Shown: positions 9,323 through 17,339 of the stretch, in pieces
How positions within the stretch are numbered: the stretch's first letter is position 1
Layout of the letters: every line of letters begins with the position of its first letter
Assembly: GCF_026991495.1 (NCBI RefSeq)
Contig: NZ_JALXBJ010000066.1
Span: 1-44,250 of the forward strand
Reading direction: 5' to 3'
Origin: Thermococcus sp.
GTDB taxonomy: Archaea; Methanobacteriota_B; Thermococci; Thermococcales; Thermococcaceae
DNA: 44,250 nucleotides
Position numbers and translations under genes: made by a program
Notes under the pieces: model-generated
What the model saw: the letters and a program-made list of their open reading frames with translations, nothing else
The model's database searches: none
Told to the model about the DNA's origin: nothing

Positions 9323-10096
9323 ATGAAATTGATAGTGCCCCTCTATCAGCTGGTCTACGACGTTGCCGTCTTAACGGCACTCGTTTACGTGTGGTACTTC
9401 TTCCTCAAGAGGTGGAACCGCTACGCCGCCGAACTCAGGACTTTCGTCCGTTATACCGCCTTGTTCATATTCTTTGGGGTTCTCGGAAGGACGATAGACC
9501 TTATAAACGACTTCGTTGTGATACCCCACGCCGAGGTTATCTACGCGGTCTGCTATTCGATATCAATAATAGGGGTCATATACACCACCGTTCTGTACGT
9601 CCTCCTCTTAGAGCGCTCCTACATCCCAGAGGTCAAGGAGCCCCAAAAGAACATGAAGGAGTCGGAGAAGCTCAAGGGGGCCTTCGTCGTCATGGGCTCC
9701 CGGGGGAAGATATTCGAGGTCATAGACCTCATAAGGTCGCTTAAGGTCCCCGCGCTGGTGTTCACGAGGAACCCCTACCTGTACCAGGGACTGGGGGAGT
9801 TCGTGGGCGTGGTTTGGATAACCCAGGCCACCGATAAGGGGATCCCACCAACGCACCTGCACGTCATCCAGGATCAGGTCATAAAGTTCATCAAGGGGAA
9901 GGAGAGGGCTATAATCGTCCTGGACTGCATAGAGTACCTCCTACTCTACAACGACTTCCCTGCTGTTTTCAAATTCCTGGTGAACCTAAAGGATCACGTC
10001 GTTGCCAGCGAAAACGCCCTCGTAATGTTCGTGGAGGAGGGCACCTTAGACGGTAGGCAGAAGGCGCTTATACTGAGGGAGTTTGAACCCCTGTGA
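9323..10096 (+). CDS. DUF835 membrane protein (paralogue 1)
   Basis: Unknown function. The 257-aa protein has three N-terminal transmembrane helices (about residues 8-27, 42-62 and 75-98) followed by a cytoplasmic DUF835 domain. The domain has a strand-rich GAFVVMGSRGK segment and the hallmark IIVLDCIEYLLLYND, then a FLVNLKD helix. A paralogue with the same layout lies at 14593-15417. The IVLDCIEYL segment looks like a Walker B strand and the domain may be a degenerate RecA/KaiC-like fold (inference). Start ATG 9323 follows AAGGTGG; GTG 9314 is too close to that site. It follows kae1 by 10 nt and precedes coaD by 9 nt, so these three probably form one operon. Confidence 0.8.
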   Translation: MKLIVPLYQLVYDVAVLTALVYVWYFFLKRWNRYAAELRTFVRYTALFIFFGVLGRTIDLINDFVVIPHAEVIYAVCYSISIIGVIYTTVLYVLLLERSYIPEVKEPQKNMKESEKLKGAFVVMGSRGKIFEVIDLIRSLKVPALVFTRNPYLYQGLGEFVGVVWITQATDKGIPPTHLHVIQDQVIKFIKGKERAIIVLDCIEYLLLYNDFPAVFKFLVNLKDHVVASENALVMFVEEGTLDGRQKALILREFEPL

Positions 10097-10105
10097 GGGT
10101 CCGCC

Positions 10106-10579
10106 ATGGGAAGGCCCTACCGGAAGGTCGTCGTCGGGGGAACCTTCGACAGGCTCCACCTCGGTCACAAGGCTCTGCTGAGAAAGGCCTTTGAGATTGG
10201 GGAGTACGTCTACGTCGGCTTAACTTCGGACGAGATGATACTCAACAAGCCCTACGCGGAGAAAATCCTCCCCTACGGGCTCCGCCTCCGGGATCTTCTC
10301 AAGTTCTTCGAGGTCAACAACTACTCCAACTACCGCGTTATGAAGATCCACAACGCCATAGGTTTTACGGACAGGATAAAAAGTCTGGAGGCCATCGTTG
10401 TAAGCGAGGAGACTTACAAAGGAGCCCTAATAGTTAACAGGGCCAGGAGGGAGAAGAACCTCCCGGAACTCGATATAATCACTATAAAACTCGTAAAGAG
10501 CAGGATAGGGCCCAAGATAAGCTCATCCCTAATACGGGCCGGCCTCATAGACCCCCTCGGGAACCCGGTAAAAAATTAA
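10106..10579 (+). CDS. coaD: Pantetheine-phosphate adenylyltransferase (archaeal type)
   Basis: Cytoplasmic nucleotidyltransferase that adenylates 4'-phosphopantetheine to dephospho-CoA in CoA synthesis. The 157-aa protein begins with KVVVGGTFDRLHLGHKALL, containing the HxGH catalytic motif of the cytidylyltransferase-like fold (about residues 17-20), and has a C-terminal SRIGPKISSSLIR segment that matches the ISSTRIR-type motif. Archaeal enzymes form their own family related to eukaryotic PPAT. The stop overlaps the nif3-like stop on the other strand through a shared TTAA. Its product supplies CoA for the Por and Vor reactions. Confidence 0.9.
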   Translation: MGRPYRKVVVGGTFDRLHLGHKALLRKAFEIGEYVYVGLTSDEMILNKPYAEKILPYGLRLRDLLKFFEVNNYSNYRVMKIHNAIGFTDRIKSLEAIVVSEETYKGALIVNRARREKNLPELDIITIKLVKSRIGPKISSSLIRAGLIDPLGNPVKN

Positions 10580-11328
10580 AGACCCGTCGGTTCGTCTATG
10601 AAGAAGACCTCCAGGCCGAGCTTCTCCCTTAAAAGCTCCATCAGAGCCTTCACCCCGAGGGTTTCAGTCTTGTAGTGGCCGGCAACTAAAACGCTCTGCG
10701 GTAGATCCATCGCCGTCAGGTAGTCCGCGTGGCCGAACTCACCGGTTATGAGCAGGTCAATCCCCCTCCTCCACGCCTCTTCAAGGGCGAACGCTCCAGC
10801 CCCGCTGACCGCTCCGACGGTTTTAATCTCGCGCTTCCCGAACTCGTAGGTTTTTACCGTTGCATCGAGCTTCTCCGCTATTATCCGAGCGACCTTCTCG
10901 ATTGGCTGGCTTTCCCCAAACTCTCCCCAGAATCCTATGGAGAGGCCCCTGTAGTCCCCGAAGGAGCCCTTTGGCTCAAGGTCGAGGAGCCTCAAAAGCC
11001 CAACGTTGTTCCCGACCTCGGGGTGGGCATCCAGCGGGAGATGAGCGACGTAGAGGTTCAGGCCGCTCTCGAGGAGGGCCTTTAAACGCTTGTAATGTAT
11101 ACCCGTTACGTAGCTCAGCCCACCCCATATCATGCCGTGGTGAACGACGAGCATGTCAGCTTTTCCTTTTGCGGCACGCTCGATAGTTTTCAGCGTTGCA
11201 TCAACGGCGAAGGCAACGCGTTTAACCTCTTCCTTCCCTTCAACCTGGAGGCCGTTGCTGGACTTGTCTGGATAGGCCGAAACTTGGAGGTAATCGTCCA
11301 GGAATGCAACTAACTCGTCGCGGTTCAT
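10576..11328 (-). CDS. Nif3-like dinuclear metal-centre protein
   Basis: Member of the NIF3/YbgI family, a widely conserved toroidal hexamer with a two-metal site. The 250-aa protein shows the metal ligands in LVVHHGMIWGG and, near the C-terminus, AGHYKTETLGVKAL, plus LPLDAHPEVGNN. The start ATG 11328 is preceded by AGGTGATGCCC; ATG 11334 has no spacing. The biochemical role is debated (GTP cyclohydrolase I type 2 label is common but weakly supported). It is convergent with coaD and divergent from elp3, with a palindrome in the shared control region. Confidence 0.85.
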   Translation of the reverse strand: MNRDELVAFLDDYLQVSAYPDKSSNGLQVEGKEEVKRVAFAVDATLKTIERAAKGKADMLVVHHGMIWGGLSYVTGIHYKRLKALLESGLNLYVAHLPLDAHPEVGNNVGLLRLLDLEPKGSFGDYRGLSIGFWGEFGESQPIEKVARIIAEKLDATVKTYEFGKREIKTVGAVSGAGAFALEEAWRRGIDLLITGEFGHADYLTAMDLPQSVLVAGHYKTETLGVKALMELLREKLGLEVFFIDEPTGL

Positions 11329-11340
11329 GGGCATCACCTG

Positions 11341-11361
11341 TTCACTTTGTGAATAATTCAC
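11341..11361. promoter_or_regulatory. Candidate operator: nested palindromes between nif3-like gene and elp3
   Basis: GTGAATAATTCAC (11349-11361) is a perfect 13-bp palindrome, and TTCACTTTGTGAA (11341-11353) is a second inverted repeat sharing its GTGAA arm. Together they form three alternating TTCAC/GTGAA arms. They sit near the predicted nif3 transcript start (about 11364), a typical repressor position. The regulator is unknown. Confidence 0.4.
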
Positions 11362-11377
11362 TAACTGAATGTATCCA

Positions 11378-11393
11378 GCAAACCCTTTTAAAA
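11378..11393 (+). promoter_or_regulatory. Probable promoter of elp3 (symmetrical TATA, may serve both strands)
   Basis: GCAAACCCTTTTAAAA reads as BRE plus TATA for elp3, with predicted start near 11414 and only about 11 nt of leader. The TTTTAAAA core is self-complementary, so on the minus strand the same box could drive the nif3-like gene. Confidence 0.45.
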
Positions 11394-11424
11394 CCGCACC
11401 TTAGAGGTGTCAAGAGGTGTTGGG

Positions 11425-13194
11425 ATGGGCAAGTTTGAGAAGGCCGTTGAGGAGATAGCGAGGGCAGTCTTAGCCGGCGAGATAAAGGGCAGGGAGGAGC
11501 TCAACCGCTACAAGATAGTCGTTTCCAGGAAGTATCACCTCTCAAGGATACCGGGCAACTCCGACATCCTAAAGGCCATTCCTGCGGAGGAGCGCGAGCG
11601 CTTTAGGGAGCTCCTAAAGAGGAAGCCTACGAGGACGATAAGTGGAGTCGCGGTAGTTGCCATGATGACGAAGCCCTTTCCCTGCCCCCATGGAAGGTGC
11701 ATCTACTGCCCCGGCGGGCCGAGCGTCGGTTCTCCCCAGAGCTACACCGGGAAGGAACCCTCCGCGCTAAGGGCCGTCCAGAGCGCCTATCATCCTTACA
11801 TCATCATGATGCGTCGCCTTAAACAGCTCACCGACATAGGCCACGACGTTGACAAGGTTGAAGTGATAATCCAGGGGGGGACTTTTCCGGCCGTTGACCT
11901 CGATTACCAGGAGTGGTACGTCAAAGAGGCCTTTAAGGCGATGAACGACTTTCCGTACTTCAGGGAGATAGAGAACCTTGAGGATAAACTTGTCAGGCTG
12001 ATAGTCAAGGGGGATAAGTCCGTTTTGGAGGAAGACCCCAAGTTCAGGGAAGCCTGGCTTAAAACCCACAGGAAACCCTACTACTACCTTGAGGACGAGC
12101 AGAGGAAGAACGAGAAAGCCAGAGCCAGGATGGTGGGTTTAACCATTGAGACGAGACCTGACTGGGCCTTCGAGAGGCAGATAGACAGGATGCTCCGCTT
12201 TGGAACGACCAGGGTTGAGCTCGGCGTTCAAACGGTTTTCAACTTCATCCACGAGAGGACCAGGCGGGGACACGGGGTTGAGGAGATAGTCAAGGCCACA
12301 CAGCTTTTGAGGGACGCTGGTTTGAAAATCAACTACCACATAATGCCCGGTTTGCCGGGGAGCAACTTCGAGAGGGATTTGTACACCTTCAGGACGATAT
12401 TCGAGGACCCCCGCTTCAGGCCGGATATGCTCAAGATATACCCTACCCTCGTCACCGCAGATGCCCCTCTCTACGCGTGGTATAAGGCCGGCAAATATCG
12501 CCCGTACACGACGGAAGAAGCTGTTGAGCTCCTCGTTGAGGCCTACAAGTTCTTCCCCAAGTGGGTTCGCGTCATGAGAATCCAGCGCGACATCCCGGCG
12601 AAGCTCATAGTTGCCGGCGTTAAGCACTCGAACCTCGGTCAGTTAGTCTTCAACGAGCTGGTTAAGCGCGGCATAAGGCCGAGGGAGATTCGCTTTAGAG
12701 AAGTCGGCCACCAGATGCAGAAGTTTGGGGTTGAGCCCGAGGTGGATCACATAAGGCTCCTCCGCGAGGAGTATGAGGCAGCTGGAGGGAAGGAGATATT
12801 CCTCAGCTTTGAAGATGTGAAAAACGACATTCTAATAGGATTTCTCCGCCTGAGGATTCCGAGCGAGAGGGCCCACAGGAAGGAGGTAAACTGCTGCCCC
12901 TCAGCTATAGTCAGGGAGCTCCACGTCTACGGCCCCCTCGTGCCAATAGGCGGGAAGCCGAAGTACGAGTGGCAGCACCGCGGCTACGGAAGGGAGCTTT
13001 TGAGCGAGGCAGAGAGGATAGCCCGCGAGGAGTTCGAGGTCAAGAAAATGCTCGTCATCAGCGGCGTTGGAGTTAGAGAATATTACAGAAAGTTCGGCTA
13101 CAGAAAGAACGGTCCCTACGTCGCGAAGAGGCTCGATAGGGGCTACTCAGAATACAAAAAGAGCGGAGAGTTTGACGCGCACCTCAACACCTAA
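11425..13194 (+). CDS. elp3: Elp3: radical SAM tRNA U34 carboxymethyl synthase
   Basis: Archaeal Elp3, which acts without the other Elongator subunits and makes carboxymethyluridine at wobble U34 using acetyl-CoA and a radical SAM cluster. The 589-aa protein has an N-terminal tRNA-binding region, the radical SAM core with the cluster motif CPHGRCIYC (C-x4-C-x2-C, about residues 91-99), and a C-terminal GNAT acetyl-CoA domain with HRGYGRELL. ATG 11425 is chosen because GAGGTG at 11414-11419 is well placed; the earlier GTG 11407 is not. Its stop overlaps the TrkA-C gene stop on the opposite strand by 3 nt. Confidence 0.93.
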   Translation: MGKFEKAVEEIARAVLAGEIKGREELNRYKIVVSRKYHLSRIPGNSDILKAIPAEERERFRELLKRKPTRTISGVAVVAMMTKPFPCPHGRCIYCPGGPSVGSPQSYTGKEPSALRAVQSAYHPYIIMMRRLKQLTDIGHDVDKVEVIIQGGTFPAVDLDYQEWYVKEAFKAMNDFPYFREIENLEDKLVRLIVKGDKSVLEEDPKFREAWLKTHRKPYYYLEDEQRKNEKARARMVGLTIETRPDWAFERQIDRMLRFGTTRVELGVQTVFNFIHERTRRGHGVEEIVKATQLLRDAGLKINYHIMPGLPGSNFERDLYTFRTIFEDPRFRPDMLKIYPTLVTADAPLYAWYKAGKYRPYTTEEAVELLVEAYKFFPKWVRVMRIQRDIPAKLIVAGVKHSNLGQLVFNELVKRGIRPREIRFREVGHQMQKFGVEPEVDHIRLLREEYEAAGGKEIFLSFEDVKNDILIGFLRLRIPSERAHRKEVNCCPSAIVRELHVYGPLVPIGGKPKYEWQHRGYGRELLSEAERIAREEFEVKKMLVISGVGVREYYRKFGYRKNGPYVAKRLDRGYSEYKKSGEFDAHLNT

Positions 13195-13976
13195 GCCGTT
13201 ATCATCTCCTCCTGGAGCCTCTTCATCTCGGCTTCCTTTACGGCCTTTTCGTGCTCCATGTCCCCTTTGCTTCCCTTGAGCCTCTTCGAGAGCCTTACCA
13301 ACGCCTCCTCCGGGCCGTAGCAGATGAGCAAATCGCCGGGAAGGACTACGGTCTCGCCGGTCGGCGCACCGACGTAGACCTCCCCTTTCTCCGTCTTCCT
13401 GTATATTCCGAGCACGAGGATCCCTTCCTTATCAAGCTTCAGCTCCTTAAGGCTCTTGTTCGCCAGCCAGCTTCTCCTCCTTACCTTTATCTGGGAGATG
13501 GAATAGCCCTTTGTTATGCCCAAGAGCTGGCTGTAGTCGTAAACCCTCAGTTGAGGGAAGGCTTTAGCCAAAAAGCGCTTTATCCAGCGCCTCATCCAGC
13601 GCTCAGCCCTCTTGGATGTGAAGATGAGGTAGAGGAGGAGTAAGCTCAGGGTGAGGATTGAGATCGATGTTATGGCCTCGTTCCTGCTCCTTCCTGCGAA
13701 GGTCAGGACGAGGGTGGCTACGGCGGAGGTAATTCCCGCGCTCCCCAAGAAGATCAGAACCCTGATTATTTTTCTCCTGACGGGGTGGGAGACAACGTAC
13801 TCGCTCTCGCTCGTCGTGAATCCCGCACCTGAGAAGGCGGACTGGGCCTGGAACGAGGCGATATCCTTTGAGAGGCCCGTCATTTCGAGGGCTATAGCCC
13901 CCACCCTCACGATTGCCATTGAGAGCGTTATGACGAGGATCAACGAGATGAGGGCTATCAAGGAAATCCCCTGCAC
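13191..13976 (-). CDS. Membrane protein with TrkA-C domain
   Basis: Unknown transporter-associated protein of 261 aa. There is a hydrophobic N-terminal helix (about residues 4-30), two more transmembrane helices (about 70-92 and 100-118), a basic stretch, then a TrkA-C (RCK C-terminal) domain with GILVLGIYR and VVLPGDLLICYG, the ligand-binding half of potassium-channel regulators. The segment FQAQSAFSGAGFTTSESE recalls a pore loop of Trk/Ktr transporters, but no full channel is present. The start is GTG 13976 with little ribosome site; a TTTTAAAA box lies 17-24 nt upstream, so the leader must be absent or very short and the exact start is uncertain. Confidence 0.7.
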   Translation of the reverse strand: MQGISLIALISLILVITLSMAIVRVGAIALEMTGLSKDIASFQAQSAFSGAGFTTSESEYVVSHPVRRKIIRVLIFLGSAGITSAVATLVLTFAGRSRNEAITSISILTLSLLLLYLIFTSKRAERWMRRWIKRFLAKAFPQLRVYDYSQLLGITKGYSISQIKVRRRSWLANKSLKELKLDKEGILVLGIYRKTEKGEVYVGAPTGETVVLPGDLLICYGPEEALVRLSKRLKGSKGDMEHEKAVKEAEMKRLQEEMITA

Positions 13977-14082
13977 TATCTCGCGGGGAACGTTTTAAAA
14001 CTTCTGCCGACTTCGAAAGCCTTTTATGGGGTAAAGGGCTCTGGCCTGAAAGGGGAAGAACTTTTAAGCTGGAGGAAGAGGG

Positions 14083-14586
14083 ATGCGCTTCAAACCGAGG
14101 CCCTTCACGGAGCCGGTTTCCTTCAGATGCCTCTACTGCCTCGACTGCTGCAGGGGGAGACACGTCTACCTGACCTTAAAGGACATAGAGAGGCTTATGA
14201 GAGCCGGGGAAGACCCCGAGGAGTTCCTCACGATCTTCATAGAGGGGGGCAAGGTCCACTTCGTCCTCAGCGTGAGGGAGTGGGATCTCGGCTGCGTCTT
14301 CCACGACCCGGAAACCGGAAAGTGCAGGGTTCACGCCGTTAGGCCAGCGATATGCAGGATTTATCCCTTCATGGTCTCTAAGAGACCCCTCGGGGTTGAG
14401 GGCGAGAAGCCTTTCAACTACAGGGGTCAAACGCTGTGGCTCTACTACGACGAGAGCTGCCCGGGGGTAAACGCGGAGGAGCCTGAAACGACGATAGCAC
14501 CGGAGGAGATAGCCGAACTCGGTATCGAGTTCGAGAGGGAGCTTGAGAGAACTGACGTTGACGGCCTATTGGGGCTTCTCAAATAG
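14083..14586 (+). CDS. YkgJ-type cysteine-cluster protein
   Basis: Protein of 167 aa from the YkgJ/UPF0153 zinc- or iron-binding family. It has the N-terminal CLYCLDCC cluster (C-x2-C-x2-CC) and further conserved cysteines in LGCVFHD, KCRVH and AICRIYPF, which together can hold a metal or Fe-S cluster. The exact activity of the family is unknown. GGAGGAAGAGGG directly precedes the ATG. A CTTTTAAG box at 14061-14069 is too close for a leadered transcript, so the CCTTTTATGG at about 14020 is the likelier TATA box. It is convergent with the second DUF835 gene, 6 nt away. Confidence 0.75.
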   Translation: MRFKPRPFTEPVSFRCLYCLDCCRGRHVYLTLKDIERLMRAGEDPEEFLTIFIEGGKVHFVLSVREWDLGCVFHDPETGKCRVHAVRPAICRIYPFMVSKRPLGVEGEKPFNYRGQTLWLYYDESCPGVNAEEPETTIAPEEIAELGIEFERELERTDVDGLLGLLK

Positions 14587-14592
14587 AGCGCC

Positions 14593-15417
14593 TCACTTGA
14601 GGTACCCTTCGAGCTCTCCCACTGGCCTCAGCTCCGACGAGAGAATCCCCATGGTCTTTTCGTCCACCGCCTCCCCGTCGGCCACAACGATGAGCATCCC
14701 CCTGTTCATGGAGGCTATGTCCTTGAGGTTCATTATGAGCTTGAGGACGGCTTTATCCCCGTTTTCGAGTATCAGGTACTCAAGGCAGTCTATAAGAACG
14801 ACCTTGTCCATGTTGGTCTCCTCAAAGAACCTCCTGATGTTGTCCCACAGGGGTGCAAGCTTCGTGGGCTCGACCGCGTCCTCATGGTTAACCTTAGAGA
14901 TCCATATCACGGGCACGAGCTTGAGCCCGAGCCTCCTCCTGAATACGTCCGGGGGATCCCTCGTCACGGCGAGGCCAGGGATCCTCTGCCCCTTGGTCAG
15001 CTCAATAAAGAGCCTGTAAGCGGTTTCCCTGTCCCCAAAGTAGCCCCCGTAGGAGAACTTTCCGGTTGGTTCAACGGCGATTGGTACTATGGAGTACCTG
15101 TTCTTGGCGAAGGGGATGTAGAGCAGAATCGAGGAAATGAAGAGAAAAAACGCCCCAAAGGTTAGGAGAACGGAACGGACCACCGAAAAAGCAGCGTTCC
15201 CGTACAGGACGTCCGTCCTCAGGAGAACCCCTATCACCTGGGCGAGGGCCACGAGGATAAAAGCCCCTAAAAGTGAATTGAAGACGCGGATGAAGTACCT
15301 GAAGCGGAGGTTCCTCTTGGTGTTCTTCTCCATCAGAAGGAGGAGGGCGACTATCATGAGCGAGAGGATCAAAACTATCAGGTCCCTCACGAAGTAGCCC
15401 CTGGAAACTATGTGCAT
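14593..15417 (-). CDS. DUF835 membrane protein (paralogue 2)
   Basis: Second DUF835 protein in the window (274 aa), with three or so transmembrane helices (about residues 9-30, 44-66 and 78-104) and a cytoplasmic DUF835 domain. The hallmark is VVLIDCLEYLILENG followed by LIMNLKD, aligning with IIVLDCIEYLLLYND and FLVNLKD in paralogue 1. No P-loop is seen. The ATG 15417 has no ribosome site and a TATA box 22-29 nt upstream, so the mRNA is probably leaderless. Divergent from nip7. Function unknown; a membrane sensor or scaffold is possible but unproven. Confidence 0.78.
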   Translation of the reverse strand: MHIVSRGYFVRDLIVLILSLMIVALLLLMEKNTKRNLRFRYFIRVFNSLLGAFILVALAQVIGVLLRTDVLYGNAAFSVVRSVLLTFGAFFLFISSILLYIPFAKNRYSIVPIAVEPTGKFSYGGYFGDRETAYRLFIELTKGQRIPGLAVTRDPPDVFRRRLGLKLVPVIWISKVNHEDAVEPTKLAPLWDNIRRFFEETNMDKVVLIDCLEYLILENGDKAVLKLIMNLKDIASMNRGMLIVVADGEAVDEKTMGILSSELRPVGELEGYLK

Positions 15418-15436
15418 AATTGAAGTTGGCCCCTCA

Positions 15437-15452
15437 GGTATTAAACCTTTCG
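15437..15452 (-). promoter_or_regulatory. Promoter of DUF835 paralogue 2
   Basis: On the minus strand CGAAAGGTTTAATACC matches BRE plus TATA. The predicted start coincides with ATG 15417, which implies a leaderless transcript. Confidence 0.5.
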
Positions 15453-15460
15453 CAGGGTTA

Positions 15461-15470
15461 AGCTTTTAAG
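15461..15470 (+). promoter_or_regulatory. Promoter of nip7
   Basis: AGCTTTTAAG is a TATA match whose predicted start (about 15492) coincides with the nip7 ATG, implying a leaderless transcript. It is back to back with the divergent DUF835 promoter, within 25 nt. Confidence 0.5.
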
Positions 15471-15491
15471 TCCCCCACCGAACTTGGGCGG

Positions 15492-15992
15492 ATGGATGGG
15501 CTGAGGTACCGAAGGGCATCGGCATGGGAGTACGAGCTGATACTCCGGGAGGCCGAGAAGTACGGCGAGCTGAGACAGGACACCTTCGCCGTCGTTGAGG
15601 GCCGCTTTAGAGACGTTTACGCGGTGAACGATAGGGTGTGGAGGGAGATAGAGGGACTTAAGCTCAAGCCCTACGCCTACGGAACCTTCGTGGGCACGAT
15701 AAAGGTGGACAACCTCATCGAGAAGTTCTATCCCAACGTCGAGTTCTTCTACTTCGTTAATGTTGAGAGGAACTATGCCGTCCTAACTCCAAAGGCGGGC
15801 TTCCTCTTCACCACCGGAAAGGACGTCCCGAGGAGCGGCGTGCGCTCTTACAACTGGCGGGGGACGAAGAAACTCGTAATCTACGACGAGAACGGCGTGA
15901 TCCTCGGCATAGGCAGAATAAACCCGGAAAGCGGGAAAAAGTTCATCCTCAACGTCGCCGACATCGGGGAGCTCCTCAGGAGGAAGCACTGA
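15492..15992 (+). CDS. nip7: PUA-domain protein, archaeal Nip7 homologue
   Basis: RNA-binding protein of 166 aa resembling archaeal Nip7, a ribosome-biogenesis factor. The N-terminal half has the family-type segment [19 protein letters not shown], and the C-terminal half is a PUA domain with [17 protein letters not shown] and [14 protein letters not shown]. Length and layout fit the Pyrococcus protein as I remember it. ATG 15492 is the first codon of a probable leaderless mRNA. A T-rich stretch (GACTTTTCTTAC) follows the stop and may terminate the transcript. Confidence 0.78.
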   Translation: MDGLRYRRASAWEYELILREAEKYGELRQDTFAVVEGRFRDVYAVNDRVWREIEGLKLKPYAYGTFVGTIKVDNLIEKFYPNVEFFYFVNVERNYAVLTPKAGFLFTTGKDVPRSGVRSYNWRGTKKLVIYDENGVILGIGRINPESGKKFILNVADIGELLRRKH

Positions 15993-16001
15993 CTTTTCTT
16001 A
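15991..16001 (+). terminator. T-rich terminator after nip7
   Basis: GACTTTTCTTAC covers and follows the nip7 stop and separates it from the promoter of the KaiC-like operon. This is a short tract and a weak call. Confidence 0.3.
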
Positions 16002-16010
16002 CCCGACGTA

Positions 16011-16022
16011 ACCTTTTTAAGG
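16011..16022 (+). promoter_or_regulatory. Probable promoter of the KaiC-like operon
   Basis: ACCTTTTTAAGG preceded by CCCGACGTA is a TATA match. The predicted start near 16043 leaves about 34 nt of leader with a strong GGAGGTG site. Confidence 0.45.
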
Positions 16023-16076
16023 GGTTGGGGGACAGAACTCAATAGTAACGAAAGGTAACTAAAGGAGGTGGCGCTC

Positions 16077-16820
16077 ATGGTCAGGAGGGTTAAGACGGGC
16101 ATCCCCGGTATGGACGAGATACTCCACGGAGGGATCCCGGAGAGGAACGTCGTTTTGCTCAGCGGTGGCCCCGGCACTGGAAAAACCATCTTCAGCCAGC
16201 AATTCCTCTGGAACGGGCTTCATATGGGCGAACCCGGGGTTTACGTGGCCTTGGAGGAGCACCCCGTTCAGGTGAGGGGGAACATGGCCGGGTTCGGCTG
16301 GGACGTCAGGAAGTACGAGGATGAAGGACTGTTCGCTATGGTTGATGCCTTCACCGCTGGCATAGGCAAGAGCAAGGAGTACGAGAGGTACATAGTCCAC
16401 GACCTCACCGACGTCAGGGAGTTCGTAGACGTCCTGAGGACGGCCATCAAGGACATCAACGCCAAGCGCGTTGTCATTGACTCGGTTACAACCCTCTACA
16501 TCAACAAACCGGCCCTCGCGAGGGGCATAGTTATGCAGCTGAAGAGGGTCTTAGCAGGTCTCGGCGTTACGAGCATCTTCGTCAGCCAGATAAGCGTCGG
16601 CGAACGCGGCTTCGGCGGGCCCGGTGTTGAACACGGCGTCGACGGCATAATCCGCCTCGACCTCGATGAGATAGACGGCGAGCTTAAGCGCTCGCTGATA
16701 GTCTGGAAGATGCGCGGGACGAGCCACTCCATGAGGAGGCACCCCTTCGAGATAACGGGAGAGGGGATAGTGGTCTACCCGGACAAGGTGCTCAAGAGAA
16801 AAGGGGTTGTCGAGCTCTGA
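16077..16820 (+). CDS. KaiC-like RecA-superfamily ATPase
   Basis: Single-domain KaiC-like ATPase of 247 aa, soluble. It has Walker A GGPGTGKT (about residues 28-35), the tandem catalytic glutamates in ALEEHP, a Walker B strand [10 protein letters not shown] and a C-terminal [10 protein letters not shown] strand pair. Archaea carry many such proteins; some signal through autophosphorylation, others act with DUF835 or taxis proteins, but the substrate of this one is unknown. ATG 16077 follows GGAGGTG by six bases. The next gene, an HTH protein, starts 24 nt downstream with its own ribosome site, so the two are likely co-expressed. Confidence 0.85.
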   Translation: MVRRVKTGIPGMDEILHGGIPERNVVLLSGGPGTGKTIFSQQFLWNGLHMGEPGVYVALEEHPVQVRGNMAGFGWDVRKYEDEGLFAMVDAFTAGIGKSKEYERYIVHDLTDVREFVDVLRTAIKDINAKRVVIDSVTTLYINKPALARGIVMQLKRVLAGLGVTSIFVSQISVGERGFGGPGVEHGVDGIIRLDLDEIDGELKRSLIVWKMRGTSHSMRRHPFEITGEGIVVYPDKVLKRKGVVEL

Positions 16821-16844
16821 CAAAACTGAACGGAGGTGGTGGAG

Positions 16845-17333
16845 ATGGTGGAGGTTCCGCTGAACCCGATCGGGAGGGAGGAGGTACACAGGCTCGAAAG
16901 CGTGCTCCTCTTCGCGACCTTGTTTAGGCCAGAGGTCATAGAGCTGATAAAGGATCCATCCGAGAGGCTGACATGGGTTGACAGCTTAGCAGTAGCCGCT
17001 GGGGCGATAGCCAGGGAGAAGGCCGGCATGACCGTTCCGGAGATAGCGGAGGAGCTTGGAAGGACGGAGGCAACGATAAGGAAGCACCTCAAGGGAGAGA
17101 CCAAGGCGGGCCAGCTCGTCAGGGAGACCTACGAGCAGATTAAGCAGGGAAAGCTCGACGAGCTCGTTAAAAACATCGAGGTTCTGGCCAAGGGCGGCGA
17201 GTTAGTTCCCGCAGAGGAGTGCGAGAAGCTCAGGCGGGAGAAGGAAGAGCTCGAGAAAGAGAAGAGGCAGCTTGAGGCCAAGGTAGAGAACGTCCGCAGG
17301 GCCCTCAGGGATCTCCTTGAGAGAATGGGGTAA
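16845..17333 (+). CDS. HTH transcriptional regulator with C-terminal coiled coil
   Basis: DNA-binding protein of 162 aa. Residues about 45-90 contain a helix-turn-helix (MTVPEIAEELGRTEATIRKH), and residues about 122-160 form a strongly charged coiled coil with Lys/Glu heptads, suited to dimerisation. ATG 16845 follows GGAGGTGG. Its pairing with the KaiC-like ATPase upstream (24-nt gap) suggests that the ATPase and regulator act in one pathway. No ligand-binding domain is evident. It is convergent with speD, 6 nt away. Confidence 0.75.
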   Translation: MVEVPLNPIGREEVHRLESVLLFATLFRPEVIELIKDPSERLTWVDSLAVAAGAIAREKAGMTVPEIAEELGRTEATIRKHLKGETKAGQLVRETYEQIKQGKLDELVKNIEVLAKGGELVPAEECEKLRREKEELEKEKRQLEAKVENVRRALRDLLERMG

Positions 17334-17339
17334 ATCCCC

